Shown piece after piece: positions 16,877 to 25,740 of a DNA stretch of 37,487 nt. Source of the stretch: Patescibacteria group bacterium (GTDB taxonomy: Bacteria > Patescibacteriota > JACPGU01); contig JAQULF010000009.1 of assembly GCA_028718745.1 (NCBI GenBank), positions 1 through 37,487 of the forward strand, in the 5' to 3' direction. Position 1 is the first letter of the stretch. Each line of letters begins with the position of its first letter. The position numbers and the translations under genes are program-made. The notes beneath the pieces were generated by a model. It saw only the letters and a program-made list of their open reading frames with translations. It did not search any database and was not told where the DNA came from.

Positions 16877-17077
16877 ATGGGTTTCGGAGGTGTTCTTGTG
16901 CAAAACTTTAACATCTTTCTTGTTTATGTGTTGTGTTGCGCGGCAACAGGTGTTCCGGCAATGCTCATCTTCTGGCGGTATCCGTCTTTGAGCCCTAAGT
17001 GGTATTTACTGATCCTTGTAATAACCTTCTTGGGGGCAGGATATTTGTTTGCCCGTTTTAATGTGGCAACAAGCTAA
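16877..17077 (+). CDS. Small membrane protein, hypothetical
   Basis: 66 aa with two hydrophobic segments; TAATG coupling to the next ORF. Confidence 0.5.
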   Translation: MGFGGVLVQNFNIFLVYVLCCAATGVPAMLIFWRYPSLSPKWYLLILVITFLGAGYLFARFNVATS

Positions 17078-17247
17078 TGTTCAGAACAATCGGAGATTGT
17101 ATGAGCCGCCTTGAGCAAGCTGCGCAGCAGGCAGAACAATTTTCCCGCCACTTGTCCTTTTGGACAAAGGCAGCCTTAATTATCCTAATCATCGTCATAG
17201 CCGAACTTGTGAGTTATTGGTACAAAAAAAGACTGGGCGATGGTTAA
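17077..17247 (+). CDS. Small membrane protein, 56 aa (not in ORF track)
   Basis: MFRTIGDCMSRLEQAAQQAEQFSRHLSFWTKAALIILIIVIAELVSYWYKKRLGDG; ATG overlaps the upstream stop. Confidence 0.45.
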   Translation: MFRTIGDCMSRLEQAAQQAEQFSRHLSFWTKAALIILIIVIAELVSYWYKKRLGDG

Positions 17248-17265
17248 GATAAAATCAAAAAGTAG

Positions 17266-17291
17266 TTTCGTTTTAACGAGGCTCTTTTTTT
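17266..17291 (+). terminator. Intrinsic terminator
   Basis: agtttcgtt-tt-aacgaggct followed by ctttttttt. Confidence 0.65.
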
Positions 17292-17304
17292 TGACTAAAA
17301 ATCA

Positions 17305-17333
17305 TTGACAATAAAGTCAAAGTGTGATACAAT
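17305..17333 (+). promoter_or_regulatory. Sigma70-type promoter
   Basis: TTGACA (17305-17310), 17 nt, TACAAT (17328-17333). Confidence 0.75.
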
Positions 17334-17455
17334 TAACACATAATCAGTTTAGGCTAGTATTTCAAATAAACGCACCTAAAAAATTTGAGAATTTCGATAT
17401 ATACAATCCGCCACTGGCGAGATCCGGACAAATGTCCGAAAATGGAGATGAAATC

Positions 17456-18091
17456 ATGCTGAAAAAACGCGAAAGAAAGCCCGCATCCTGCATCGATACC
17501 CTGACGCTTCAACTCGACATGTACTTCGGCACCAAGTTTCGCAAACAGGCGGAAATCGAACTCAACCGCCGCAAACTTCCGCTTCTGCCGCCTCCGATGA
17601 TCGTGAATTTCAGCGACATCAAGGTCGTGGATATCGAACCAAACAGCGACGATCACACCGACCATGTCAAGGATATGGCGCTCGAAGAGGAATGCGACAA
17701 CATCACGACGAACGAGGCTCTGAAAGACCTTCTGGCGCTGGATGGCGACATTGACATCATGATTGTGCGGCTAAAGGCGCACAAGGGGATCGCCGCCATA
17801 CTGAAGCGCGTTTCAGCATCGGTCGCGCGGCTGATTTACTTCATCCAGAACTGCGACCTGAACTATGCCAATTCGCGGCAGCGAAAAAGCATCCGCGAAA
17901 GAATCGAGCGAATTGAGAATAACCTCTGCGACATCACAATCAATCTTGGCGTAGGGAGAGCGGCAGAATTCCCGATTCAAGGATTATTGGGTCGCCTCAA
18001 ATCAAGCCAGAAGTACATCCAGCGAAATGTCGTCGCCGAGGCCACCGACAGAAACGAGAGTTACGCGCGGCAGGCGACGTACTCACTCTGA
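17456..18091 (+). CDS. Hypothetical protein (ATG 17456 with GGAGATG SD; track start 17324)
   Basis: MLKKRERKPASCIDTLTLQLDMYFGTKFRKQAEIELNRRKLPLLPP...; own promoter and terminator. Confidence 0.65.
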   Translation: MLKKRERKPASCIDTLTLQLDMYFGTKFRKQAEIELNRRKLPLLPPPMIVNFSDIKVVDIEPNSDDHTDHVKDMALEEECDNITTNEALKDLLALDGDIDIMIVRLKAHKGIAAILKRVSASVARLIYFIQNCDLNYANSRQRKSIRERIERIENNLCDITINLGVGRAAEFPIQGLLGRLKSSQKYIQRNVVAEATDRNESYARQATYSL

Positions 18092-18114
18092 AGCAACAAA
18101 CTACCATGAAACAA

Positions 18115-18149
18115 GCCCGATCCCGAACAGGGGGTCGGGTGTTTTTTTG
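18115..18149 (+). terminator. Intrinsic terminator
   Basis: cccgatcccgaacagggggtcgggtgttttttt. Confidence 0.8.
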
Positions 18150-18178
18150 TTGACAAGATTTTTTGAGGAGAATATAAT
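18150..18178 (+). promoter_or_regulatory. Consensus sigma70 promoter of clpC
   Basis: TTGACA (18150-18155), 17 nt, TATAAT (18173-18178). Confidence 0.92.
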
Positions 18179-18182
18179 TATA

Positions 18183-18209
18183 TTAGCACTCAAATAGATG
18201 GAGTGCTAA
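18183..18209 (+). promoter_or_regulatory. CIRCE element (HrcA operator)
   Basis: TTAGCACTC-aaatagatg-GAGTGCTAA, exact consensus with N9 spacer. Confidence 0.96.
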
Positions 18210-18230
18210 CAAGTCTTTCTATTGTTTGTT

Positions 18231-18253
18231 GGTTCCGAGTTATACTCGGAACC
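18231..18253. repeat. Palindromic repeat, family P2, left member of doublet
   Basis: ggttccgagt-tat-actcggaacc, preceded by gtt. Confidence 0.8.
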
Positions 18254-18286
18254 CTGATGTACCAAAAAGTATTTTAGGATCATCAT

Positions 18287-18309
18287 GGTTCTGGGTGCAA
18301 CCCAGAACC
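18287..18309. repeat. Palindromic repeat, family P2, right member of doublet, inverted
   Basis: ggttctgggt-gca-acccagaacc, followed by aac. Confidence 0.8.
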
Positions 18310-18366
18310 AACACAAAAGGATGACAGTAAAAAATATGCTATAATAATTTTAAGGAGGTTTATTAT

Positions 18367-20883
18367 ATGGAAATTTTTGGGTTCGATAGATTTAGTAATA
18401 ATGCAAAAAGAATTTTATCCGTCGCGCAAGAAATAGCGCAAAATTCCGGATCAATTGTGATTGATACCGATCATGTTTTGATGGCAATTTTACGGGAAAA
18501 AGTGGGAATCGCGCATGAAATACTGGGTAGTTTTGGGATTGATTTTGAAAGAATCGAAATGGTGGCTAATTTTATGCCTATCGACAACATTCATCAAGCC
18601 AAAAACGCCGGCATATCAGCGGATCTTAAACACGCTTTGGAACAAGCAATTCTTGCCGCGAGAAAAAACAATCATTTTTATCTTGGGACGGAGCATCTTT
18701 TGTACGGAATTTTGATTAACGGCAATTTCATCGCTTATCAAATGATTCAAAACCTAGATACAAATCCGGAATCAATTAAGAAAAATCTGGAAGAACTTTT
18801 CCGAACTTCGGCTCAAGCTGTTGCCGCGGGGGTAGATGAGATGGCTGAAATAAATGGCGGCAAAAAAACTAAAACCACAACTTTGGAAAAATACTCGGTC
18901 GAACTAACTGCCGAAGCTTCTGCCGGGAAACTGGACCCAATTGTGGGCAGAGAAAAGGAAATCGAAAGAGTTGTTCACATTCTCTCGCGCCGAACCAAGA
19001 ATAATCCGGTTCTAATCGGCGATCCGGGCGTGGGAAAAACAGCGATTGTTGAGGGACTAGCGCAAAGAATTGTGGCGGGAACCGTGCCGGTAAAATTAAA
19101 AAATAAAAAAATCTACTCATTAGATTTAGGGGCTTTAATCGCCGGAACAAAATATCGCGGAGAATTTGAAGAGAGATTAAAAAAACTTTTGAACGAATTG
19201 GAAAAAGACCGCAATTCAATTCTTTTTATAGATGAAATTCATACTATTATCGGGGCGGGTTCAGCCGAAGGATCAATGGATGCGAGTAATATGTTAAAAC
19301 CTTCGCTTTCTCGCGGCAAAATTACTTGTATTGGCGCGACGACAGTGGATGAATATCGCAAAAATATTGAAAAAGATAGCGCTTTTGAAAGACGATTCCA
19401 GCCGGTACTCGTAGAAGAGCCATCCATTGAAGATACGGTTAGAATTCTGAAGGGGATTGCCAAAAATTACGAAGATTTTCACCAAGTAGTTGTGGAGCCG
19501 GAAGCAATTCAATTAGCCACCAAACTTTCTCATCGCTATATCGCCGATAGATTTTTGCCGGATAAAGCGATTGATTTGCTGGATGAGGCTTCGTCTTCAG
19601 TGGTTATTCGCGAAAAAGTAGGGGAGGATGAAGGTATTAAAAAAATGGAAGTTAAACTGAAAAATACTTTGGAAGGCAAAAATGAAGCGATTAAAAATCA
19701 AGATTTTGAATTAGCGGCGGAACTGCGCGACCAAGAGAATTTTATTAAAGAAGAAATGGAAAAAAGAAGGGTGGAGCGAGCTGATATTCCAAGAGAAAAT
19801 CGGGTGATTGTGCGGATAGAGGATATTGCTCGAGTGGTTAGTATTTGGACGGGAATTCCGGTTTCGAAATTGATCGAATCGGATAAAAATAAATTCACCA
19901 AACTCGAAGAAATTTTGACAAAGAGAATCGTCGGGCAAGACGAGGCGATTGCTTCGATCTCTCAAGCGATTCGCCGTTCTCGCGCGGGGATTGCCAATCC
20001 GAAAAGACCGATTGGTTCGTTCATTTTTCTAGGACCAACCGGAGTAGGGAAAACCGAATTGGCTAAAGTTTTGGCTTCGGAAATTTATGAGAGAGATGAC
20101 GCGCTGATCAAAATTGATATGAGCGAATTTATGGAACGACATAATGTTAGCCGGCTCGTTGGAGCTCCGGCCGGTTATGTTGGCTATGATGACGGCGGAA
20201 AACTAACCGAACAAGTGCGCAAGAAACCTTATACAATAATCCTATTTGATGAAATCGAGAAAGCTCATCCGGAAGTATTTAACATTCTTTTGCAAATTAT
20301 GGAAGACGGGTATTTGACTGACGCGAAAGGCAGGAGGGTTGATTTCCGCAATACAATTATAATTTTAACTTCTAACATTGGAGTAAATGAATTTACGCAA
20401 ATTGCTAGTATGGGATTTAGGATTAACGAAGAGTCTGTAGGGGCAAGGCATGCCTTGCCCGACCAAGATCGAATCGCAAAAGAATATGAAACCATGAAAC
20501 AGAATGTTTTAGACCAGATGAAAAAGAAATTCAATCCGGAATTTTTGAATCGTTTGGACAACATTATTGTTTTTAAATCGCTGAGGCCAAAAGAAATTAT
20601 TCAAATTGTAAATATAAACTTAGCCGAACTTAAAAAAAGAGTTTTTTCGGAAAAAAATATTAAACTAGAGTTCTCAAGAAAATTGATTGGTTGGATCGCG
20701 GCCAATGGCTACGATCCGGAATATGGCGCCCGCCCAGTCCGCCGAATGATTGCCAATGAAGTGGAAGACAAACTCGCTTCGCAAATTATTTCAGGAGAGA
20801 TTGGAGAAGGGGAGAGTGTGAAGGTTGACTACAAAAATAATGTGGTTGTGTTTGAGAAGAAAAAGGTTTTAGTTAAGAAATAA
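18367..20883 (+). CDS. clpC: ATP-dependent Clp protease ATP-binding subunit, ClpC type
   Basis: Clp N repeats, two AAA modules ([17 protein letters not shown]), UVR-like segment [34 protein letters not shown] aaggagg. Confidence 0.94.
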   Translation: MEIFGFDRFSNNAKRILSVAQEIAQNSGSIVIDTDHVLMAILREKVGIAHEILGSFGIDFERIEMVANFMPIDNIHQAKNAGISADLKHALEQAILAARKNNHFYLGTEHLLYGILINGNFIAYQMIQNLDTNPESIKKNLEELFRTSAQAVAAGVDEMAEINGGKKTKTTTLEKYSVELTAEASAGKLDPIVGREKEIERVVHILSRRTKNNPVLIGDPGVGKTAIVEGLAQRIVAGTVPVKLKNKKIYSLDLGALIAGTKYRGEFEERLKKLLNELEKDRNSILFIDEIHTIIGAGSAEGSMDASNMLKPSLSRGKITCIGATTVDEYRKNIEKDSAFERRFQPVLVEEPSIEDTVRILKGIAKNYEDFHQVVVEPEAIQLATKLSHRYIADRFLPDKAIDLLDEASSSVVIREKVGEDEGIKKMEVKLKNTLEGKNEAIKNQDFELAAELRDQENFIKEEMEKRRVERADIPRENRVIVRIEDIARVVSIWTGIPVSKLIESDKNKFTKLEEILTKRIVGQDEAIASISQAIRRSRAGIANPKRPIGSFIFLGPTGVGKTELAKVLASEIYERDDALIKIDMSEFMERHNVSRLVGAPAGYVGYDDGGKLTEQVRKKPYTIILFDEIEKAHPEVFNILLQIMEDGYLTDAKGRRVDFRNTIIILTSNIGVNEFTQIASMGFRINEESVGARHALPDQDRIAKEYETMKQNVLDQMKKKFNPEFLNRLDNIIVFKSLRPKEIIQIVNINLAELKKRVFSEKNIKLEFSRKLIGWIAANGYDPEYGARPVRRMIANEVEDKLASQIISGEIGEGESVKVDYKNNVVVFEKKKVLVKK
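20438..20460. repeat. Palindromic repeat, family P1, in-frame in clpC
   Basis: gta + gggcaaggcatgccttgccc (perfect 20-bp palindrome at 20441-20460); encodes VGARHALP. Confidence 0.88.
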
Positions 20884-20897
20884 AAAACATCGGTAGC

Positions 20898-21068
20898 TGT
20901 CATCCTCGAGCTCCTGTTCGGTACTCCGACAGGAAATCAAGGATCTATGTTAGTTTAAGTAAGTGATTTTTAAATAATTGTCACGCATTCCCGTAGAAGA
21001 TCCTTGATATTCTCTTCGTCTTTTTTATATATAATTTGGTCAAGACGAATTAGAGTTCGAGGATGACA
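20898..21068. repeat. MITE-like M-family repeat, 171 bp
   Basis: tgtcatcctcgag...tcgaggatgaca termini; near-identical inverted copy at 24657-24825. Confidence 0.88.
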
Positions 21069-21095
21069 ACTCTAAGAACATTTAATCATTATTGT

Positions 21096-21722
21096 ATGAC
21101 TATCAAGAAATTAGTAGTAGGTTTTTTGGATACAAACTGCTACATTCTTTCTTCCGGAAAGAGAGCGGTTTTGATTGACCCGGGCGAGAATGTGGAAAGA
21201 ATTTTGAAAGAATTAGATGGATTAACCCCAGTCAAATCCGAAAGGCAATTTGACGGGGTAAAACTGGAAAAAATAATCCTAACCCATCTTCATTTTGATC
21301 ACATCATCGCGGCAAAAAAGATAAAAGAGGCAACATCAGCCCTTATCTGCTGTAACAAAGAAGATTTTAAAATACTAAATAACGATTTATTAAAGGAAGA
21401 AGATGTTGACGAGAACTTACGGGCTGATTTTAAATTTAAAATTTTAAATTTAAACTTTAAAATAATCCATACGCCCGGCCATACCGAAGGTTCAATCTGT
21501 CTTTATGATGAAAAAAATAAAATCCTATTTTCCGGCGACACCATCTTCGCCGGCTCAATCGGTGTTACGAACTATCCGGGAGGGGATTTCAAAAAGATTA
21601 AACGATCTATAGAAAAAAAGCTCTTAACCCTTCCCGACGACACCCTCGTCTATCCCGGCCACTACAAAGAATTCCGGTTGGGAGATGAGAAAGAAGCGAT
21701 AAAAAGTATTTTGGAGCAATAA
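21096..21722 (+). CDS. MBL-fold metallo-hydrolase (track start 21063 lies in the repeat end)
   Basis: LTHLHFDHI, HTPGHTEGSICLY, FSGDTIFAGSIG, VYPGHY. Confidence 0.9.
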   Translation: MTIKKLVVGFLDTNCYILSSGKRAVLIDPGENVERILKELDGLTPVKSERQFDGVKLEKIILTHLHFDHIIAAKKIKEATSALICCNKEDFKILNNDLLKEEDVDENLRADFKFKILNLNFKIIHTPGHTEGSICLYDEKNKILFSGDTIFAGSIGVTNYPGGDFKKIKRSIEKKLLTLPDDTLVYPGHYKEFRLGDEKEAIKSILEQ

Positions 21723-21725
21723 AAA

Positions 21726-21750
21726 AACCGGGGCCCTCGGCCCCGATTGA
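21726..21750. terminator. Hairpin between convergent genes, likely bidirectional
   Basis: ggggccctcggcccc, A-run 5' side. Confidence 0.65.
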
Positions 21751-21798
21751 ATTCCTTTCGTTTTTTTTGCCTTTCGGCGATGTTGTCTGTTTGTCCCC

Positions 21799-22488
21799 TT
21801 AAAACGGCCGTGGGTTTTCTTCCCCATTTTCTTTATGGGGCCGTTTGAATGAGCCATCTGCATAGACCCAATAGATATCTAACCCATTAGCAAGCCGAGG
21901 AAACCGCCCATTGTCTTCGTCGTAAATTCCGATGCTGACGAACTCCGGCCTCCAATCTTCTTCCTCCGGATGAATCCGGAGATGCACAGCTAGGCTGCTC
22001 ATGAGCGAGAGAAAAAGGCTCGGAGCCACGATCTGTGCGCTAACAGATTGCTGCCCCAATTCGAAATGCTTTATCCCGGATATCATCGGGCGAATTGAGG
22101 CGAGGCGCATCAGAAATCTTTCCGCCGTGTCGATTATCATGGGCTCCACAATCTCTTTCGGCGCGAGGTAAAGCTTTTCTGATTCATAAAGAACCAACTT
22201 GTTTTGTCCGCTACCGTCAAAGGCGCAGATTCCCATCTGCCCGTGACAAAAACCGTGAGGATTAAATCGACGCGAAATGTGAGCGTTGATTGTTTCGTGG
22301 ATGCTCTGAACATCCCGTGATTCCAGGTCGAGATGCAGAAAACATTTCGGCTGCGGTAGAGGCGGACCTTTCTCGCGGAATGACCGCGGCCAGCGGGGAC
22401 CATTGTCAAACAGTTTCAAATATGCCCATTCCCCTTCATCCTCCAGTTTCGCAAGCATTGCTTCTACCTTGTCGATGCTGAGTGTCAT
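21799..22488 (-). CDS. Hypothetical protein, 229 aa
   Basis: Long open frame MTLSIDKVEAMLAKLEDEGEWAYLKLFDNGPRWPRSFREK...; own terminator. Confidence 0.65.
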   Translation of the reverse strand: MTLSIDKVEAMLAKLEDEGEWAYLKLFDNGPRWPRSFREKGPPLPQPKCFLHLDLESRDVQSIHETINAHISRRFNPHGFCHGQMGICAFDGSGQNKLVLYESEKLYLAPKEIVEPMIIDTAERFLMRLASIRPMISGIKHFELGQQSVSAQIVAPSLFLSLMSSLAVHLRIHPEEEDWRPEFVSIGIYDEDNGRFPRLANGLDIYWVYADGSFKRPHKENGEENPRPF

Positions 22489-22647
22489 GTGAATTGCCCC
22501 TTTATGTGTATTTTTTTTATTTGCGATTTAAAGATCGTCAATCGTAGAGCAGAATTAGTTATATATTACCATATTTGAGATTATAAGTAAATACTTTTTC
22601 TAGAATCCCATTTTAACAAAAAGCTAATCCAAGCCAAATAAAAGGGG

Positions 22648-22676
22648 TTGACATTTACTCGTTCTTTTACTATCAT
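22648..22676 (+). promoter_or_regulatory. Sigma70-type promoter for hicB-like gene
   Basis: TTGACA (22648-22653), 17 nt, TATCAT (22671-22676); ATG at 22683. Confidence 0.7.
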
Positions 22677-22682
22677 TATGGC

Positions 22683-23003
22683 ATGCTAAAAAGTGTATTA
22701 TCCTTTATAGCGCCAAAAAAAGATTCTAAGATAGTTAGGGTGGATTATGGAATACCGGAAGATATCAAATTAAATATTCGTTTAACCGATGACGGTTATT
22801 TTGTGGTTACTTCTCCTGATTTACCGGGGCTTATAACCCAAGCTAAAAACGGCAAAGAACTGCTAAATATGGTCAATGACGCTGTTTTGACTTATTTTGA
22901 TGTGCCAAGAAATATTGCTAAATCGATTTTCAATACAATTGATATTGATGGTTATGGAAAAATAACTTGTCAGAAAGCGATACAACAAACGGTAAGCGCT
23001 TAA
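22683..23003 (+). CDS. HicB-like antitoxin
   Basis: IRLTDDGYFVVTSPDLPGLITQAKNGKELLNMVNDAVLTYF. Confidence 0.82.
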   Translation: MLKSVLSFIAPKKDSKIVRVDYGIPEDIKLNIRLTDDGYFVVTSPDLPGLITQAKNGKELLNMVNDAVLTYFDVPRNIAKSIFNTIDIDGYGKITCQKAIQQTVSA

Positions 23004-23011
23004 AAATTAAA

Positions 23012-23095
23012 ATGGGGGAGAATAATTTCAATAGAAAGCAGTGCATCAAAGCCCTCAAAAAACTGGGCTTTGTTTTTATTAAAAGCCGCAGTTAA
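23012..23095 (+). pseudogene. Truncated HicA-like toxin remnant (27 aa)
   Basis: MGENNFNRKQCIKALKKLGFVFIKSRS* matches a HicA N-terminus; stop falls 1 nt before the M-family repeat. Confidence 0.7.
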
Positions 23096-23096
23096 C

Positions 23097-23258
23097 TGTC
23101 ATCCCAGAACTCTAATTTGCCATATCAATTATCATATATAAAAATGGCGAAGAGAATATCTGGGATCCAGCACAACAAGAATAAATAATGCATTTATATA
23201 TTATTTCGGTACTGGATCCCCGATTTACTGATGAGTACATCAGTGCTCGGGGATGACA
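23097..23258. repeat. M-family repeat, 162 bp
   Basis: tgtcatcccagaactctaatt...gatgagtacatcagtgctcggggatgaca. Confidence 0.85.
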
Positions 23259-23272
23259 CCTAAAGAAATATT

Positions 23273-24634
23273 ATGCCAAAATTACAACCAATCAACAAAC
23301 TAAAAGGTTTTAAAGATGTGCTTCCGGAGGATTATGTCTACTGGAATCATGTTTTGGCTGTGGCTGACGAAGTGATGTTATCCGGCGGTTTTGATCGGAT
23401 AGATTTGCCAACCATGGAAAAAGAAGATCTCTACAACCGTACCACAGGGGAGGAAACCGATGTAGTTGGCAAAGAAATGTACACTTTTGATACTTCCAGA
23501 ATGATTGGCAGCAAAGATAAGAAAAAGGACAAAGATGAAAATATCGTAGCTTTACGACCGGAAATAACACCAAGCATGGTTCGCGCTTACATCGAAAACG
23601 GCATGCAGACTTGGCCAAAGCCGATTTCGCTCTTTACTATCGGAAAATGTTACCGCCACGAAAATCCGCAGGGAGGCCGATACAGAGAATTTACCCAGTT
23701 GGACGCTGAAGTTTTTGGAGAAGAGGACGCGGCTATTGATGCAAGTCTGATTTCTTTAGTTTGGGATATTTTTCAAAGATTAAAAATGAATGACATTGAA
23801 GTTCATATTAATTCAATTGGATGTACCGAATGCAAGCCGAGGATTAAGAAAATGCTGGTGGATTATTTCAAGAAAAAACAGAGCAAGCTTTGCGAAGATT
23901 GCAAAAAGAGATTGAAGAAAAATCCATTGAGAATTCTGGATTGCAAAAACGAAAGATGCCAGTCAACTATAGCCGGAGCGCCGGTTACAATTGACAATAT
24001 CTGCGAAGAATGTAAAAAACATCTGATGTCAGTATTAGAATATCTGGACGAAATGGGCGTTTCTTATAACTTAACTCCAAATCTGGTTCGAGGACTTGAT
24101 TATTACAATCGCACCGTTTTTGAAGTTACGGGCAAGGACGATAGAAGACAAAACGCGTTGGCCGGCGGAGGTAGATATGATTATTTAATAGAACAAATGG
24201 GTGGAGAACCATCTCCGGCTATTGGTTTTGGTTTGGGAATTGATCGCACTGTAGATTTCTTGAAAAATAATAATATTCGCATTCCAAAGCCAAAATCAAA
24301 GGTAAATATATTTATGATTCAACTTGGCGAGGATGCCAAGAAAATCGCTTTGAAAAAAACTCGGGAATTGCGTAAAATGGATTTATCGACTGGAATCGCT
24401 ATTGGTAAGGACACAATTAAATCGCAATTGCGAGCCGCTGATAAGGTTAACGCTTTATTTTCAGTAATTATCGGACAGAGAGAGGCGGTAACAAATAGCG
24501 CCATCATTCGCGATATGCGTGACGGCGTTCAAGAAACAGTTGAATTGGAAGATTTAAATGGCAGATTATTGAATATGGTAGAGGAGAGGATAAAGGAAGA
24601 GGAAGAGTATAAGAAAAAAGCGAAGAGTAAATAA
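23273..24634 (+). CDS. hisS: Histidyl-tRNA synthetase
   Basis: KGFKDVLPEDYVYWN, ALRPEITPSMVRAYIE, CYRHENPQGGRYREFTQLDAEVFG, LVRGLDYYNRTVFEV. Confidence 0.96.
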   Translation: MPKLQPINKLKGFKDVLPEDYVYWNHVLAVADEVMLSGGFDRIDLPTMEKEDLYNRTTGEETDVVGKEMYTFDTSRMIGSKDKKKDKDENIVALRPEITPSMVRAYIENGMQTWPKPISLFTIGKCYRHENPQGGRYREFTQLDAEVFGEEDAAIDASLISLVWDIFQRLKMNDIEVHINSIGCTECKPRIKKMLVDYFKKKQSKLCEDCKKRLKKNPLRILDCKNERCQSTIAGAPVTIDNICEECKKHLMSVLEYLDEMGVSYNLTPNLVRGLDYYNRTVFEVTGKDDRRQNALAGGGRYDYLIEQMGGEPSPAIGFGLGIDRTVDFLKNNNIRIPKPKSKVNIFMIQLGEDAKKIALKKTRELRKMDLSTGIAIGKDTIKSQLRAADKVNALFSVIIGQREAVTNSAIIRDMRDGVQETVELEDLNGRLLNMVEERIKEEEEYKKKAKSK

Positions 24635-24656
24635 ATTTGCAATAATCCTTTTAAGT

Positions 24657-24825
24657 TGTCATCCTCGAACTCTAATTCGTCTTAACCAAAACTATATACA
24701 AAAAAGACGAAGAGAATATCAAGGATCTTCTACAGGAATGCGTGACAATTACTTAAAAATCACTTACTTAAACTAACATAGATCCTTGATTTTCTGTTGA
24801 GTACAACAGAAGCTCGAGGATGACA
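24657..24825. repeat. MITE-like M-family repeat, 169 bp, inverted relative to 20898-21068
   Basis: tgtcatcctcgaactctaattcgtctt...caacagaagctcgaggatgaca. Confidence 0.88.
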
Positions 24826-24862
24826 AGTAAAAAAGCGAGAAATTAAAATTAACTTAGAACCC

Positions 24863-25699
24863 ATGGGTAAGAAATCTCGTCAAAAAATCATCAATCGCGA
24901 ATTGAAAATCCAGAATGCGGCAAATGGAAAAAAGAAAAGAAAAAAGATTTTAAAAATCTCTTTGTTGGTTATTTTAATTCTTGCCATCCTGGGCGGTGGG
25001 GGATTTGCGTCTTGGAAATATCATTTTAGCAAAAAAACAGTTGCAACTAAAACGGAGGATACAAAAGTGACTCAAAATATCGACAATCAAATTGCGGTTT
25101 TGGATACTAATTATGGCGAAATTAAATTCCGTCTGCTGGCTTCGGCTGCGTCCAAAACAGTTGAAAATTTTGTAAAACTGGCCAATGAGGGATTTTATAA
25201 CGGAATCAAATTTCATCGTGTCATCAAAGATTTCATGATTCAAGCCGGCGATCCATTATCAAAAGATAATTCCAAAATAGATCAATGGGGAACCGGCGGA
25301 CCGGGTTACAAATTTAACGACGAACCGGTTGTTGGCGATTACACTCCCGGAACGGTCGCAATGGCGAATTCCGGCCCAAATACCAACGGCTCGCAATTTT
25401 TCATCATGGCGGGAGATTGGTCGGGCGGAAAATTAGCAAAAAATTATAATATCTTTGGAACTGTTATGTCCGGCATGGATGTGGTTGCCAAAATAGATGC
25501 GGTCAAAACAAATTCAAATGATAGACCCGAACAAGATGTTTTAATTAATAAAATTACAATTGAAACAGAACAAAGTCCAAGCGCAACGGTTTCACCTGAC
25601 GCGAATGCATCCAGCAACCCAATCCAAATTTCTCCCGATATTCAAGCCGTAACCAGCGATGGGAAACCCGTGGATGTCCAAGTAACGCCGACAAAATAA
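24863..25699 (+). CDS. Cyclophilin-type peptidyl-prolyl isomerase, N-terminal TM anchor
   Basis: TVENFVKLANEGFYNGIKFHRVIKDFMIQAGDP, GTVAMANSGPNTNGSQFFI, NYNIFGTVMSGMDVV. Confidence 0.94.
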   Translation: MGKKSRQKIINRELKIQNAANGKKKRKKILKISLLVILILAILGGGGFASWKYHFSKKTVATKTEDTKVTQNIDNQIAVLDTNYGEIKFRLLASAASKTVENFVKLANEGFYNGIKFHRVIKDFMIQAGDPLSKDNSKIDQWGTGGPGYKFNDEPVVGDYTPGTVAMANSGPNTNGSQFFIMAGDWSGGKLAKNYNIFGTVMSGMDVVAKIDAVKTNSNDRPEQDVLINKITIETEQSPSATVSPDANASSNPIQISPDIQAVTSDGKPVDVQVTPTK

Positions 25700-25740
25700 A
25701 AAATATCTCTTTAGTTATAAAATAAAAATAATACAAAAAA

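Noticed and set aside
18321-18345. Second clpC promoter (ATGACA...TATAAT)
   Set aside because: Spacer is only 13 nt; the upstream TTGACA-N17-TATAAT is far better.
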